Positions 22,696 to 34,803 of a DNA stretch of 64,000 nt are shown here, piece after piece; the stretch's first letter is position 1, and each line of letters begins with the position of its first letter. The notes below the pieces were generated by a model that saw only the letters and a list, made by a program, of their open reading frames with translations, made no database searches and was not told where the DNA came from. Made by a program: the position numbers and the translations under genes. Source of the DNA: Talaromyces rugulosus (Eukaryota; Ascomycota; Eurotiomycetes; Eurotiales; Trichocomaceae); assembly GCF_013368755.1 (NCBI RefSeq), contig NC_049561.1, forward strand, positions 2,170,001 to 2,234,000, written 5' to 3'.

Positions 22696-24638
22696 ATGAC
22701 GCCCAGTCGGGATCTTGATCCGCATCAAGATTGCGTACCAGACCATGTAGGAGAAGACACAGCTGCTCACGAACAAGATGCTCTGGTTCAAGCCAACCTG
22801 GAGACGCACCATGACCGTTCCATAGCCCAGGCACGGCCGGACAGGCCGACTTTATCAGTTACTGTCCCAGATGGCCTTGTCACCCGACGTTTTTCTCTCA
22901 CTGAAGAGGATGAAATCCATACAGAGGGGCCGCCGTCTGATGCGGCCGCAGAAGAAAAACCACAGCCGGTTTCATGGAGCCAGCTGCCTCAAAAGGGCCA
23001 GCTGATGATTCTCGTCTTGGCTCGTCTATCCGAGCCATTGACTCAGACTTCGTTACAGGCCTACCTGTTTTACCAGCTCAAGTCATTCAACCCTTCCCTG
23101 CCGGACTCGACTATTTCTTCGCAGGCTGGTATCATTCAAGGAAGCTTCACTGCTGCTCAATTCTTGACTGCTGTATGGTGGGGGCGTTTGGCCGATGCCT
23201 CCTGGATGGGCAGGAAGCGAGTGCTTTTGATCGGCCTGAGTGGAACCCTCATGTCTTGTATTGGCTTTGGCTTCTCCAGAACATTTGCCTCGGCTATCGC
23301 ATTCCGTATCCTGGGTGGGTTTATGAATAGCAACGTGGGTGTTATGAGAACAATGATATCGGAGATTATCGAGGAGAAAAAGTAGGTCCACGTACCTTTT
23401 TATTTGTTCTAACTGTAGGCTGATAGAGTATATTCTAGATATCAATCCCGGGCTTTCCTTCTCCTCCCAATGTGTTTCAATGTCGGAGTCATCATTGGGC
23501 CCAGTTTAGGAGGTTTCTTAGCAGATCCAGCTGGCAGCTTTCCAGGCGTCTTCGGGCCTGGCTCTGTCTTTGGCGGAAAAGATGGCGTCTGGTGGATGCA
23601 ACATTGGCCATATGCTTTACCCAACCTCGTCAGCGCGGTGTTTATTTCCATGTCTTTGGCTGCCGTGTTTCTGGGATTGGAAGAGGTTTGTTTAGTTCCC
23701 CATTCTCGTCACAGCGAGCCCAGCTGATTATTGTGTAGACCCACGAAATAGCCAGGTTCCGACCTGACTGGGGCCGTCACCTGGGCAAAACCCTTGCCAG
23801 ATTGTTTAGAAATAGCTCGGAACCCAGGTATAGTAGACTAAACGATGATCCTGATGAGGTGAACTCGGTCGATTGGGAACACAGTGTGCCGCCAAGTCCA
23901 GTATCTACTCGACAAGCCCCTGCAACCCTGGTGCGCAAGAATTCTCCTTGGAAGCAAATATTTTCCAGAAATGTTGTCCTCACGCTCCTGACACACTTCC
24001 TCCTCGCCATGCACACAAGCGCCTTCAATTCCATGACATTTGTTTTCCTGCCGACACCGCGCGCCCCGGAAGACAGCCACAAGGGGTGGTTTCATTTCAA
24101 CGGCGGCATGGGTCTTTCTCCCTCCCAAGTCGGTATCGCCACCTCGGTCATTGGAATAATAGGGCTACCTCTCCAACTCTTTGTGTACCCACGAGTCCAA
24201 TTCCGTCTCGGCACGTTACGGTCCTTCCGTACTTTCTTGCCACTTTCACCATTAGCCTACGCGCTCATGCCTTTTCTTGTCTTGATTCCTCGGACATCGC
24301 TATTTGTTTGGCCCTCGTTTACGTTTGTGGTAGCCCTGCAGGTCATTTCACGAACATTTGTCTTGCCAGCGGGAATCATCCTTGTGAATAACAGCGTGAC
24401 TGATCCGTCTGTTCTCGGCACTATTCACGGGATTGCTCAGAGTACTTCTAGTGGGGCCCGGACATTGGGTCCGTTTCTCGGTGGATTAGGCCTGGGTTTT
24501 GGGTTGTCGAACAATATTGTCGGTGCTGTGTGGTGGGCATTGGCTGTAGAAGCCATGTTGGGCTGGGTTGTCAGTTGGACGATCTATGAAGGCAAGGGTA
24601 TAGACAGAAAGAAGAAGCCTGCTAGAGGGCATTCGTGA
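22696..24638 (+). CDS. Major facilitator transporter, ZIFL/YCR023c-like
   Basis: Predicted 610-aa membrane transporter with exons 22696..23381, 23439..23685 and 23739..24638. The first splice joins EEKK to YQSRAFLLLP, the second LEE to THEIARFRP. A hydrophilic N-tail (about 90 residues) precedes the membrane part. Loop 2-3 carries the MFS signature (WWGRLADASWMGRKRVLL), and TM5 shows GVIIGPSLGGFLADP, a drug:H+ antiporter-like pattern. A long central loop (about 325-410, Ser/Pro/Arg-rich) separates the two six-helix halves, and the second half ends in ARTLGPFLGGLGLGFG. The pattern fits the fungal/plant zinc-induced-facilitator-like group. The ligand is unknown. An in-frame stop at 22687 fixes 22696 as the first usable ATG. 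Confidence 0.9.
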
Positions 24639-24980
24639 ATTGAGGCTTTTCGTTCAGATATACTAAAATTGTTCGCGTTCTAGACTATATAATGACCAGA
24701 TATGAATTAAGATGATGTTTATTACGCTACATCGAGTGGTATATGAATCCAGTTTAGTAGTGAAATAGGCCATTTTATATTCAAAATTTACATCAAGGAA
24801 AAGATCCATCCATATCGTCATGATTCATTAATCATCTAACACCTCAACAACACAAAGTCTAAGACTGTTTGTTGCCTTCGGGCCATTGATACACAGCGTT
24901 CAAGGAACAATTGTACACACAGTCAAAATATCCGTTTCTATTATTTCCGTTTTTTTGGGAAGATTTCCTTCAGCGGTGTA
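24639..24980. other. Convergent 3' regions
   Basis: AT-rich spacer between the MFS stop and the HYPK-like stop on the opposite strand. Nothing else seen. Confidence 0.45.
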
Positions 24981-25489
24981 TCATGCTGCTGCTGCTGCAG
25001 GTGTAATAAATGCGCGAAGTGCCTGTTTGACATCCCCATCGTGCAATTTCAGCAACTCGGTAGCTTTGTTTTTGGTAAGATCAAGCTCGTCAACCTTGAA
25101 AGATGCAAACATATCAGCCTAAAATATTCTCCCGATAACACAAAAAAGGAGGGAAAAAAAGCACTCACAAGTAATGTAACATCCTCCGCTGCAATCTTGA
25201 CAGCCTTCTTCTTTACCACCTCCTCCTTTTGTCCCGCCGTCCCGGTACTGGGAGTAGCAGTAGCAGTCGTCTTGTTGGCACCCCCGCCGGCAGCAATTTC
25301 CAGCCGACTCATTGCCTTTCCAAGGGCCTCTTGTGCGGCAGCAGAAGAAAGCTTGCTACCGGCATCGTCTCCCTGGGAGATTTCATTGTTGTTGAGCGAC
25401 GAAAGAGCAGCTGCGGCTTTGCGGTCTTCGGCATTGGCGGGTAGACGCTGGTCGTCGCCGTCGCCGGCGGAAGGTATTGGCTCGGCCAT
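24981..25489 (-). CDS. HYPK-like NatA-associated protein (UBA domain)
   Basis: 144-aa protein from exons 25489..25169 and 25094..24981. The intron starts GTGAGT, ends TTTCAAG and is phase 0, joining EDVTLL to VDELDLTKNK. The C-terminal half (AAEDVTLLVDEL, then LTKNKATELLKLHDGDVKQALRAF) is the three-helix UBA-like domain of HYPK, a partner and regulator of the N-terminal acetyltransferase NatA at the ribosome. The preceding helix (EEVVKKKAVKIA) fits the NatA-binding segment. The N-terminal half is low-complexity, rich in Ala, Asn and Gly. The protein ends in an alanine run encoded by a GCT/GCA repeat (24984-24999). The second exon is easily missed because reading through the intron gives an unrelated tail. 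Confidence 0.8.
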
Positions 25490-25914
25490 AGGGGGACGGA
25501 TGGATATAGCTGTAAAAGTTTAGGAGCCGCTGGTTATAATATTGAAAAATGGAGACACAGGGGACGAGGAGTTGGAGGTTTGGAGCTCTCCGCAGTTTAA
25601 GCTGGTTGCCAAGGCTTCAACCCCCCGCATGCCTTGGGGCCTTAATTTGGCGGCATCCACATATTTAGAGCTATAAACTTATAGAGTGCCAGGAATGATA
25701 ATCATACTAACTTTCGTCTGGTTTAAAAGCAATGACTACATAAAAGGTATGGTATGCATTTTTATGTAAAGATAGCTAACGTGTGGTTGGTATACACACA
25801 TAAAGGCTTACATATCCATGTAATATCGTACAAGCTTAGTATGTAACACCACATCAGTTCACATACATGTATACAGACTCAATATAATAATATTTCTCAA
25901 GAGCATCAGAATAA
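25490..25914. promoter_or_regulatory. HYPK-like promoter and F-box gene 3' region
   Basis: 425 bp between the HYPK-like start and the F-box gene stop, both on the minus strand. GC-rich near 25490-25640, then AT-rich. No gene found. Confidence 0.45.
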
Positions 25915-27066
25915 TTAATCTTCGGTCCAATCTTCTTCGTCGCTTTCCAGCAAAAGTTCTTCATTGTACGGAGGATCGACAACTACGCTCGCGACGAATT
26001 CTTTAATACCGGTGACTTTCTGTAAATTCGGTAGTTTTGCATCCTTTTCGGCTAAGAAACGGGTGATGGATTCATCAAAATCCAGTCGCACTCCTTCACG
26101 ATATCCTCGAAGACAAAGCGATTCCAAACTGGGTGGCAAGGCATCCGCTAGCACGACTTGATCGAATGGTATGATCTTGGTAGGGTCGTCCGTGTCCATG
26201 CTCTGCGAGCCCCTGGCTAAGTAGAAAAAGACCGAAACACCAATACTAAGATGTGTCAAGGATGAAAAGTCGCTGAGTGAGCCGCTTCGACCCCAAAGTT
26301 CTTCCAACCCCACGACTTCCTCATCGTCCCAGTCTCGTTCGTCTTCCTCGTGGGGGATTGTCTCAATATCAAAGGGTATCTCCTGCATATCTATATAGGT
26401 ACAATCACTATCCGTGTTAATATCTAATACTTCTAGTGTTGTTTTGTGCCCGAGAATCGCTTTCAAGAAAGTCCGAGGGTTGAAGGACGAAGTCCAAGCA
26501 CGATTCGGCTTGAGAAGATGGTCGGTGCTGTAGTGAAATTCTTTCAGCGTTTTGCATGAGTTAATCAAATACATAAGACACATCGTGTGTACATTAGAAT
26601 GTTCGATCCAAATCCGACTTATATTTGACGACGACGGTGGAGTAAAGCCGAAGCCATTTTCATACAGACGGTCAAATTTAACTCTTTCTATCGAGAGCAG
26701 CTTACAAAAGTATCGAAGCATGCCAAAGTCAATTGTTTCATGAGGCCACCTCGGACCCCAATTGGTAAAAGTGTCGTTGAGTTCCACTGACTGTAAATAC
26801 TGCAGCCAGGGCTTCTCCTGTGGATTGTAATTTGTGTCCATCAAAAGCCGTTCCAGCGGGAATTGTGGTAATTCTCCCATTGTAAAAGATGAGCCGGGAA
26901 GCCCAGCAAATTTATAATAAGCCATGCTCGTAGTCATGGATTCCATGTATGGAGACACCGAGATCAGCAACGCGGCGAGTGCCTGTGCAACCCAGACAGC
27001 TGGCAAGTTTTCCCGAGAAGCAGGCCTAAATAATATCGAATAAGCTTATTACTTTGACCTTTTTCT

Positions 27067-27097
<31 letters not shown>

Positions 27098-27565
27098 TAA
27101 ATCTGACGAACTGAAAAGAAAATAGACTAACATATAAGACGATTCAAATTTATATGGCTGTAAAACCATGTTGAGTATATTTTCCCCGGATTTTCCTGCG
27201 AACCCGGCCTTTTCGATAGCTGCTCGCAGCTTCTCCAAATCCCCATCCTCGAGATGTCTCAGGTCCTTGTTTTGGACTCGATAGTCACAGTACGACGCTG
27301 GCGGTCGGTCAAGCTCCAGATGGCGAACCAAGTGGCCCAGCTGCGGCCGGCGCAAGATGGCTAGCAAGAGATCAAAGCCTCTTTCAAAGTCACTGTTTGA
27401 CTTCAATCGAATCCAGCGGTACTCTCGCCGTAGTAGCATTTCCTGTGTCAACAGAATGTAAACCGTACGGCAGCTCCTCGAGAATGCGGCCAGGTCTTTG
27501 TTGGATCGGACCTCGTTGACGATGTGAAGTAGAATCTCCGCGGGTAATTGTGGGAGCCGTGTCAT
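25915..27565 (-). CDS. F-box domain protein, uncharacterised
   Basis: Predicted 514-aa protein from exons 27565..27132 and 27025..25915. The intron starts GTTAGT, ends ATTTAG and joins KFESSYM to PASRENLP. The N-terminus (LPQLPAEILLHIVNEVRSNKDLAAFSRSCRTVY) is a clear F-box, the Skp1-binding motif of SCF ubiquitin ligases. The rest has Leu-rich segments reminiscent of degenerate leucine-rich repeats (LERLLMDTN, LQSVELND, LEVLDINTDSD, LTHLSIGVSVF, LESLCLRGY) and an acidic C-terminus (ELLLESDEEDWTED). Such proteins are numerous and fast-evolving in fungi, so substrates cannot be inferred. The intron contains a (GA)14 microsatellite. Confidence 0.82.
27067..27094 (+). repeat. (GA)14 microsatellite in the F-box gene intron
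   Basis: Uninterrupted GA dinucleotides on the plus strand, so CT on the sense strand, acting as part of the pyrimidine-rich intron body. Confidence 0.9.
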
Positions 27566-27943
27566 TTCGTAAATATATATATATATATATATACATTCAA
27601 CTTTATTGTATCGTTTAATACAATTGTTGTTGAAGTCTCGGTGAATTTATTTCAATATTTCCAAAACGGGCTAGCTTGGTTTAATGCCCCGCAACTTCCC
27701 ACCTTCCAAGAGCGACGGCTATCGACGGCTATTCGTCAATGACTCAACTTTGAAAATTCACATAAATCTCAAGAACAACAGCCTGCCGATATATTCCTCT
27801 TCAATTGGGTCAGACGCATAGTTTATTATCGAGCAGTGCGTGACAGCTACACTCCGAAGTGCGTTCATCTGACGTATTCGTCCTACGCTCTACATCCCAG
27901 GTACCAGTTGTTGGGATCATCAGCTCAATAAAACACTTCCATA
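27566..27943. promoter_or_regulatory. Divergent promoter F-box gene / DAHP synthase
   Basis: 378 bp between two divergent start codons (27565 minus, 27944 plus). It holds the AT microsatellite. No specific binding site was identified. Confidence 0.45.
27573..27593 (+). repeat. (AT)10 microsatellite next to the F-box start codon
   Basis: Pure AT run beginning only 7 bp upstream of the F-box gene ATG, in the promoter or leader shared with the divergent DAHP synthase gene. Confidence 0.9.
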
Positions 27944-29674
27944 ATGGCGGACTGGAGTCCAACATGTATGTGCCAGCTAGATATACCTAGTTCGGCCTTA
28001 TTTCTCTAACTTTCCCAATTCACAGCCTGGACGTCGAAGCCAATCAAGCAAGATGTGACCTATGATGACCCCGCAGAAGTAGAGGCAGCGCTGTCCAAGC
28101 TCCGAAAACTCCCACCTCTGGTGACTCCGCATGAAGTAAGGCTGAGCCAAATGCTGGCTACTGCCATACATGCTGATTAGGGATTTCTCAGATTGTGGAC
28201 TTGAAGAAGAGACTACGAAATGTCGCGCTCGGGAAAGCTTTTGTTTTGCAGGGTGGTAAGCATTGTGAACTGATCTTGAAGTATGAAATACTGAAACCCC
28301 GTCTAGGCGACTGCGCTGAGCTCTTCGACTACTGTAATCAAGACATGATAGAGGCAAAAGTTAAGCTCCTTTTGCAAATGAGTTTGATTCTGATCTGGGG
28401 TACCTCCAAATTCTAATCTATATCGAGATGTTCCCTCTGACGTCCACTGCTAGGAGCCAACAAACCGGTCGTCCGGATTGCTCGTATAGCAGGCCAATTC
28501 GCCAAGTAAGTGTCCATTCAACGATCATCAATTCTCAATTCCTAACAGATAGTTCGACAGACCTCGATCCAGCCCCAACGAAACCATCAATGGCACCACC
28601 ATGCCATCCTTCCGCGGCGACAACATCAACGGCTTCGACGCAACCCCCGAGGCTCGCAAACCAGACCCATCACGCCTTGTATCTGCGTACTTCCACTCTG
28701 CCGCAACACTAAACTACCTACGCGCATCGTTGACTTCTGGAATCGCCGATCTGCGTACCCCTCTCGACTGGGGCTTGGGTCATATCATCACGCCTTCAAT
28801 AAAACAAAAATACACCAAAATCGTCAACGCGGTGACCGACGCGCTGCGCTTCATGCACACCATCGGCGGCCTGGATCAAGACCGCGGCGTACAGACGGCC
28901 GAGATATTCACGAGCCATGAAGGTCTCTCGCTCGAATACGAACAGAGCTTCACCCGTCTTCTGCGCCACCCTCCCGGCGCTCTGCCCTCCTTGCCAGAGC
29001 AGCACCAAAAGGAGCAGGCATTACATCGGCGAGGATCCTCTGCCCCGACACCAAAGGGATACTACGACACATCCGCGCATTTCCTCTGGATCGGCGACCG
29101 AACCCGACAAGTCAACGGCGCACACGTCGAATTCTTCCGCGGCCTCAGCAACCCCATCGGCATAAAAATCGGACCTAGCATGACCAACACGGAGCTCGTC
29201 GAGCTACTAGACACAGTCAACCCAGCAAAAGAAATCGGCAAAGTAATCCTAATCTCACGGTACGGCGCAGACAAAATCGCAGATTTCCTACCGGGTCATA
29301 TTGGCGCGGTGCAGGCGTCGGGTCATGTACCCGTATGGCAGTGCGATCCGATGCATGGCAACACGCAATCAACCCCCTCAGGCGTGAAGACACGGCATTT
29401 CACTAATATCCTATCCGAACTCAAACAAGCGCTGGAAATCCATCGAGCGGCGGGCAGTTTTCTGGGCGGGATGCATTTGGAGCTCACTGGTGAAGCGGTT
29501 ACGGAATGTGTGGGCGGCGCTGCAGGGTTAACTGAGGAAGGGCTTTCAGAGCGCTATGAGACTTTTTGTGATCCGAGGCTGAATGAGAAGCAGGCTTTGG
29601 AGTTGGCGTTTTTGGTTGCTGGGTTTTATAGGGAGGAGGAAGAGGAAGAGACGATTGATCCTGATATCATTTGA
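27944..29674 (+). CDS. 3-deoxy-7-phosphoheptulonate synthase, class II
   Basis: First enzyme of the shikimate pathway, condensing phosphoenolpyruvate with erythrose 4-phosphate to DAHP. Predicted 484 aa from six exons: 27944..27965, 28026..28135, 28192..28255, 28307..28399, 28454..28505 and 28561..29674. The joined N-terminus is MADWSPTSWTSKPIKQ, followed by LPPLVTPHE|IVDLKKRL and GKAFVLQGGDCAEL. Class II (plant-type) landmarks are QGGDCAE, KPVVRIARIAGQFAKPRSSP, GDNINGF, FLWIGDRTRQ, GIKIGPSM, WQCDPMHGNT and GGMHLELTGEAVTEC. These include the metal-binding Cys, His and Glu of the family. Length is about normal for fungal members. The gene is split into several tiny 5' exons. This class coexists with feedback-regulated class I enzymes in filamentous fungi. 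Confidence 0.94.
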
Positions 29675-30072
29675 TATTGGAAAATTAAATTTGCGTCACC
29701 ATGTTTGAGAGAAAGGACACAATCAAAAAGCAATATTATATCATTCTGAAACAATAAAAGTACACAAGTATTACAAACGAAAGAGCTAGATCGAGCCAAG
29801 CACATCTAGTAAAGAGGGGTATCAGGATGGGATATAGAAACAAAAACATAAACAAAAGCAACAGCAAAATTCCAAGTCACCTCCTGTCTACCCCGGGGTA
29901 TTATTTGATTTATAGTGTATTCACACAACCACCCGCAAAAAATAAAGCAAAAGCACAAGCAAAAACAAAAGTCAGAACTCCAAAAGGGGAATATTTGCAC
30001 AATTCAAAGTAGCCGGCAATGGCTGGATGAGCGAATTGGACGAGCGAATGAATAGTCAAAAACGAAACTTGA
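29675..30072. other. Convergent 3' regions
   Basis: AT- and A-rich spacer between the DAHP synthase stop and the BRCT gene stop on the opposite strand. Nothing else seen. Confidence 0.45.
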
Positions 30073-33000
30073 CTAATATTGAGATAGTGGACTCTCATGT
30101 CTGGGCTTAAATGCCAAGCTCTTGCGACGCGCTGCCTCGAGCTTTGCGCGTAAATCTCTGTTCCCTCTCGGAGCCTGCGACTCGCTGCTGCTCACGGAGA
30201 ACAAGCCCTGATTTGTCTGTTTTGGCGGGCATGTCTGCTGAACGAGGCGAGAAGGCTGGGACAAAAAGTACGGTGTTGCAGGCGACATCGCCGAAAAGTC
30301 AAAGTTGAAGGCATACGAGCTATCACCACCACCAGGGGTGGGTGTTTTGGGTGCCTCGGGGATTTTGTTGAGGAATGACTCGCCTGCTGCAGGCGGAGGT
30401 GTGCTAGGGCTAGGGCTCATGCGTTTGAAGTTTTCGACGGTACCCTCCCACTCAGTCGAACTGCGAGATGGGCGGCTGCTGGTTGATGACGATAGCAAGG
30501 AGCCGTTGACGTTTGCTAGTGCTCTAGGCTGCATGCTCTTCCTGCGCTTGGCTCCTCCGCGAGGAATGATGGTGCTGTCGACGTTATAACGAGATTCATC
30601 AAGCCACTTGTTCTCTCGTTCGCAGCTATTCAAGTCAGTTTTTGGAAAAGCCAAAAAGAAGGAAAAAAAAGGTAGTCACTTACTCAAGAACCCAGCCAAC
30701 TCCGACACATTTGACCAAGTTTCTTGCTTGTCGCACTTTTTCCATGGTACGAACGCCGCCGTCCTTGTAGACGACATGGGTGATGCCTACTTTACTGGCC
30801 ACTGGCTCTGTACCATCGACTGGCGACTGGCTTGAGCGTCCGTTCCAAGCCCAGGACTTGACACACTTTGCACCCATCTGCGTAAGAAGCTCAACAAAGA
30901 TACCACTAGCATCCTCACCTTCAGTAGTGTGAACATCAACAAAGACAACAGCACCTTGCAGGACTTGCTCTTCGGCCTTGGAATTTGCGCGAGGAGTCTT
31001 CACAAGGCTGGCTGCAGCCACAGACGGGTCGGGTCTAGGACCTTCAATACAATGTGGCTCAATTTCGCCTAGAGGAACACGCTGTTTACGTGGTGATAGA
31101 GAAGGATGCACCCGGCTTTTGGGAACAAGCTTGACACGGTTGGGCGATGCTCGGATTGGAAGGTCCATGTCAAAGGACATGGCCCTGGCGCGCTTGCGAG
31201 GAAACTTGATAGGCGAGATATCTCCTTCTGGCTTGAGAGGTACTTTGGAGACTGTGTGGACGGTGCGGTTTGCATCGCGGATAACCCTAATTGGTGTAAT
31301 CGACATTGAGGGGCGAGACTCGGCTGGTTTAGTTGGTGATGATTTGCTTTGTGCTGACTCGTTAGGAACAGCATCAGCGACCTGTTGTGAGGGCTGTTCT
31401 TCATTTTGGCCTGATTGTCTTTCGACAGTGTCCGTCTCGTTGTCATCCATGCTTGTTGAGTTTGCCAATGAGTGCCTCGCGGCGAGCGAGTGACGCATTG
31501 TCTGTATCTGGCTGTACCTATTCTTTGTTGGAGACTTGGGCTTCATTTTCAACTGACTGGGAATGACCGGAGAGAAAATGCTTCTTTGGGGTCGGTCTGT
31601 TTGGGTTTTCTCTGGGCTGCTTGCCCTCCACTGACTCAACTGAGCAGCAAGGGGACTGAAGGAGAGATCTGCAGAAGCAGAAGCAGATGGGGTTTGTGGG
31701 AGAATACTCTCACGAGTTGAAACCCGAGAGCGACGTTTCACCGGACTGGGATCGTAGACCGAACTCGTGTCTTCTTGAGCATCTCGGTAAGAAAACATCA
31801 ACGAGTGCATATGCGCGGGATTTGTAGGCGGAGTCGGCGCCGAAGGAGGCACAAAGGTGGTGGGCGTTTTGTTAGGAGACTGCGGCTCGTCGATTTCATC
31901 AGGATGGACATATCGGATGGAGTTTGTAGACCTGGTGAGTGACACTGCTGGCGATGCCGGTGCCGGGATTTCCGAGATAGTCTCATCTTGGTCGTTGTCT
32001 TCGTACTCGCCGTGTATCATGACATCCTCGGCCTTATCACTTGGTGCATTGCCCTCCTGAGAATGGATCGAAAGTGTATCAATGGCAGGCTCAAGCTCGG
32101 TAGGCGAAAGTTGACGCGTTTCACTGGTCTCGGAATGAACCTCGATGTGTTCGACGCCTAGTTCTGCTTCGCTTTGTTCGGCTTTGACTTTTACCTTGTT
32201 TTCAGATTGGTCAATGTCGGGGTTAGGAGCTGCCTCATCTCCGTCCTCTTCCATGCGATCATCATCCTGGGCATGTTCAATGTTGTCGTCAATTTGGTCA
32301 TTCTCGACAGGCAGGTCTTGATCAAAAACGTCCGCATCTTGGCCAACATTCATGGCTAGATATTCCTCTTGCATGTTCTCGTCGACTTCATTATCATGCA
32401 GCTGCGGCTCAGTAGACTCTTCAACATGGACCGCCTCCTCTTCTTCGAGTTCTGGCTCGGCGTTTTCTTTGTCTTCTCCATCGTGTTGAATCTCGTAGTC
32501 TGCAACTTCTTCGACTTGTTCGTTGTCATCGACGACGTACATATCTTGCTGCTCGTCCACAACCTGGACTGGCTGGTCAACAAACACGTCATCACTTTCT
32601 TCAGCTGACCGTGTTGGCTTAATTTCAAAACTGAGTTCATCGTCACTAGAATCATCAACATGCTCAGAAGATTTGTTGGTAGCATGACCATCCATGTCCA
32701 CATCTTCATCTGCATTTGACAGTGCCGTTGTTACCTTTTGAAAAACGAAAGGAGACTGGATTCTCTTTGCAGGGCTTTTCAGCAAGGATAGCTTGGCATT
32801 AAACGGTGTAGATAGACCTTTTTCAGGAGAGCCCAGAAACGAAGCACCTAGATTGGCGCCCTTTTTGGGTGATACCTTTAATGGCGACAGTCTCGTAGGC
32901 GTGGCTGCTTCAGCTTGAGCAATATTTGGAGCTGCTAGCTGGCTGGCGAAGAGGGGTCCGCGTCGCGGGGTATCTTTGATAGATTCCTTGGATGCCGATG

Positions 33001-34225
33001 GCGGAGGTCGTCGAGCAGGACTGCCCAGGAAAGCAGCTGGGTCTCGCAGAGCCGAAGCAGGCTGGACTCCCGGAACCGAATTCTCATCATTTTCCATACG
33101 ACTCGCGGGTCTTGATGGGGTTGTAGAGCCGGTAAAGTTGATCCTCTTGACGGGCGAGCTCAGTCCTGTATGTTGTGGCGCTTGATTCTTGATCGGAGAG
33201 CGAACGACCAGAGAGTAAATATTCTTCTCACTAGCAAGCTCATCTTCATCTCCCGAGCTCGCCGAAGACGAAATCTTTGCCAACTGCGTCGCCTTCTTGG
33301 GCGACAGCGGTTTTGCCGCAGGTTGAACTTTGGCAGGACGCCCTCTACCTGCGGTGGTACCCGCTGCTGTCTTGCGAACAGGCTTAGCCTTGAGACCAGC
33401 TGCAGATTTAGCCGGCTTTTTGGCGGCGGTAGTTTTAGTAGGTTTTTCTTTTTCGGATTCCTCATCTTCAGAACCAGCGAGATCGGCAAATGTAACTTTT
33501 TTCCGCACGGCGGGTTCGCCAACGGGCTTTGACTTTGCAAAGCTCGAATTCGTCGCAACGTAGATCTTTTTCCCTGCGTCTGGTTTTGTGGGTGGTCGGC
33601 CTCGGGTTTTTCTTGTTGTTGTTGTTGTTGTTGTTGTCGCTGCTGGTTCTGAATCTTTGACAGTCTTGGGACGTCCTCGCGTAGGTCTTGTCGCTGGCTC
33701 AGCTTTTGTTTTTTTACTAGTAGTAGGAGTTTTGGCCTTTGGCCGAGCTGTCTTCTTGGTCATCACTCCAAACTGAGCCAGTTCATCGTCATCATCGTCA
33801 TCTTCTTCTCCTCCCTCATCTTCATCAGTGTGTTGTTCCTGCTCGCTCTGAACAGAAGCACTCCTCGCCTGCCGGCCCCTTCTAACTATCGTTGACGCAG
33901 CAGCAGCAGCAGTCTTATTATTCGGCTTCAACCCAATCTCATCATCCGTACTTTCTTCTTCTTCTTCCTCCTCTTCTTCATCAAGTCCTTTTGATACTAC
34001 TACCGCCGTCTGCTTCTTTTTCTGTGCTGTAGAGGCTGTAGCGGATGTAGCGGTTTTACCGGGTTTCCTCCCCCTCTTCGCGGGTTGTTGTTCGGTTTTG
34101 GATGTCTCGGTCTGCGCGGCGTTTCGTCCACGTCCTCGTGTTGTGCGCGTCGCTGGTTGTTCGTTTGTGCTGATAGTGCTGGTGGTTGCGGCAGCTACAC
34201 CAGGGATGACGGCTGCGCGCGCCAT
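30073..34225 (-). CDS. Large BRCT-domain nuclear protein
   Basis: Predicted 1364 aa from exons 34225..30684 and 30625..30073 (58-nt intron). The splice falls inside the BRCT domain and restores its Trp/Cys signature (GWVLDCEREN). The N-terminal ~300 residues are very basic with AT-hook-like RGRP/RGRGR repeats (TRGRPKTVK, TRGRPPTKPD, GRGRPAKV), a Thr run and acidic patches. The middle (about 470-760) is strongly acidic, and the whole is dense in SP/TP sites (SPVKR, SPLKVSPKK, SPTKNR), as in CDK targets. The BRCT domain starts at GAVVFVDVHTTEG (about residue 1095) and contains KVGITHVVYKDG. The C-tail is Ser-rich. The layout suggests a chromatin or DNA-damage/mitotic factor, loosely microcephalin-like. 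I cannot assign an orthologue. A KVTF motif (RVxF type) lies near residue 255. Confidence 0.85.
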
Positions 34226-34803
34226 ATTTGAATAGACAACACAGTGTACTCGCTGGCTGCGTTTCTCAAACTAGTGTGTATGCGTTGCGTGCGTGCCTGC
34301 GTGGTTGCTCAGGCTGACGTCCTCATCCCAGGACCAGCGTTCATTTGTATCAATTATTTGAAGAAAAACAAAAAAAAAATTAAAAAAGTGTCGACTGGTA
34401 TCGTCGATGGTATATGTCGGTGTGTGTCGGATTGGCGTTCGTGGTGGTTGGTTTCGAGGTGCGTTAGTAGTCGTCGTATCGGCGGGTGGTGTTGATTGCC
34501 CAAAGAGTCAATAGTTAAACAAGCGCTGCGCTGCCGGGGCCGGTCGTCGGGGCAACCACCAGTCACGTGATGTCCATTCCGGGCATAGCTGTAAACTGTT
34601 GAATGATAGAGAAAAGAAATGTTTATGTAATTATCTTATTTTACGATTTTAATATATTCAATATCATATCATATATTCGGTTTATTGATATAGTGCAAGT
34701 ATAGATCGTCACGTCGTTAGGCGCATGTAACCAGGCAGGAATTAACAAGATATCTTCACAAAACCGGATGAATGTAGACACAAAAAGACAAGATATATAA
34801 AAT
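34226..34803. promoter_or_regulatory. BRCT gene promoter and phospholipase 3' region
   Basis: 578 bp on the minus strand between the two genes. It holds an A-rich run (34361-34386), a GT-rich stretch (34400-34500) and AT-rich sequence toward 34700. No gene or RNA was recognised. Confidence 0.45.
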
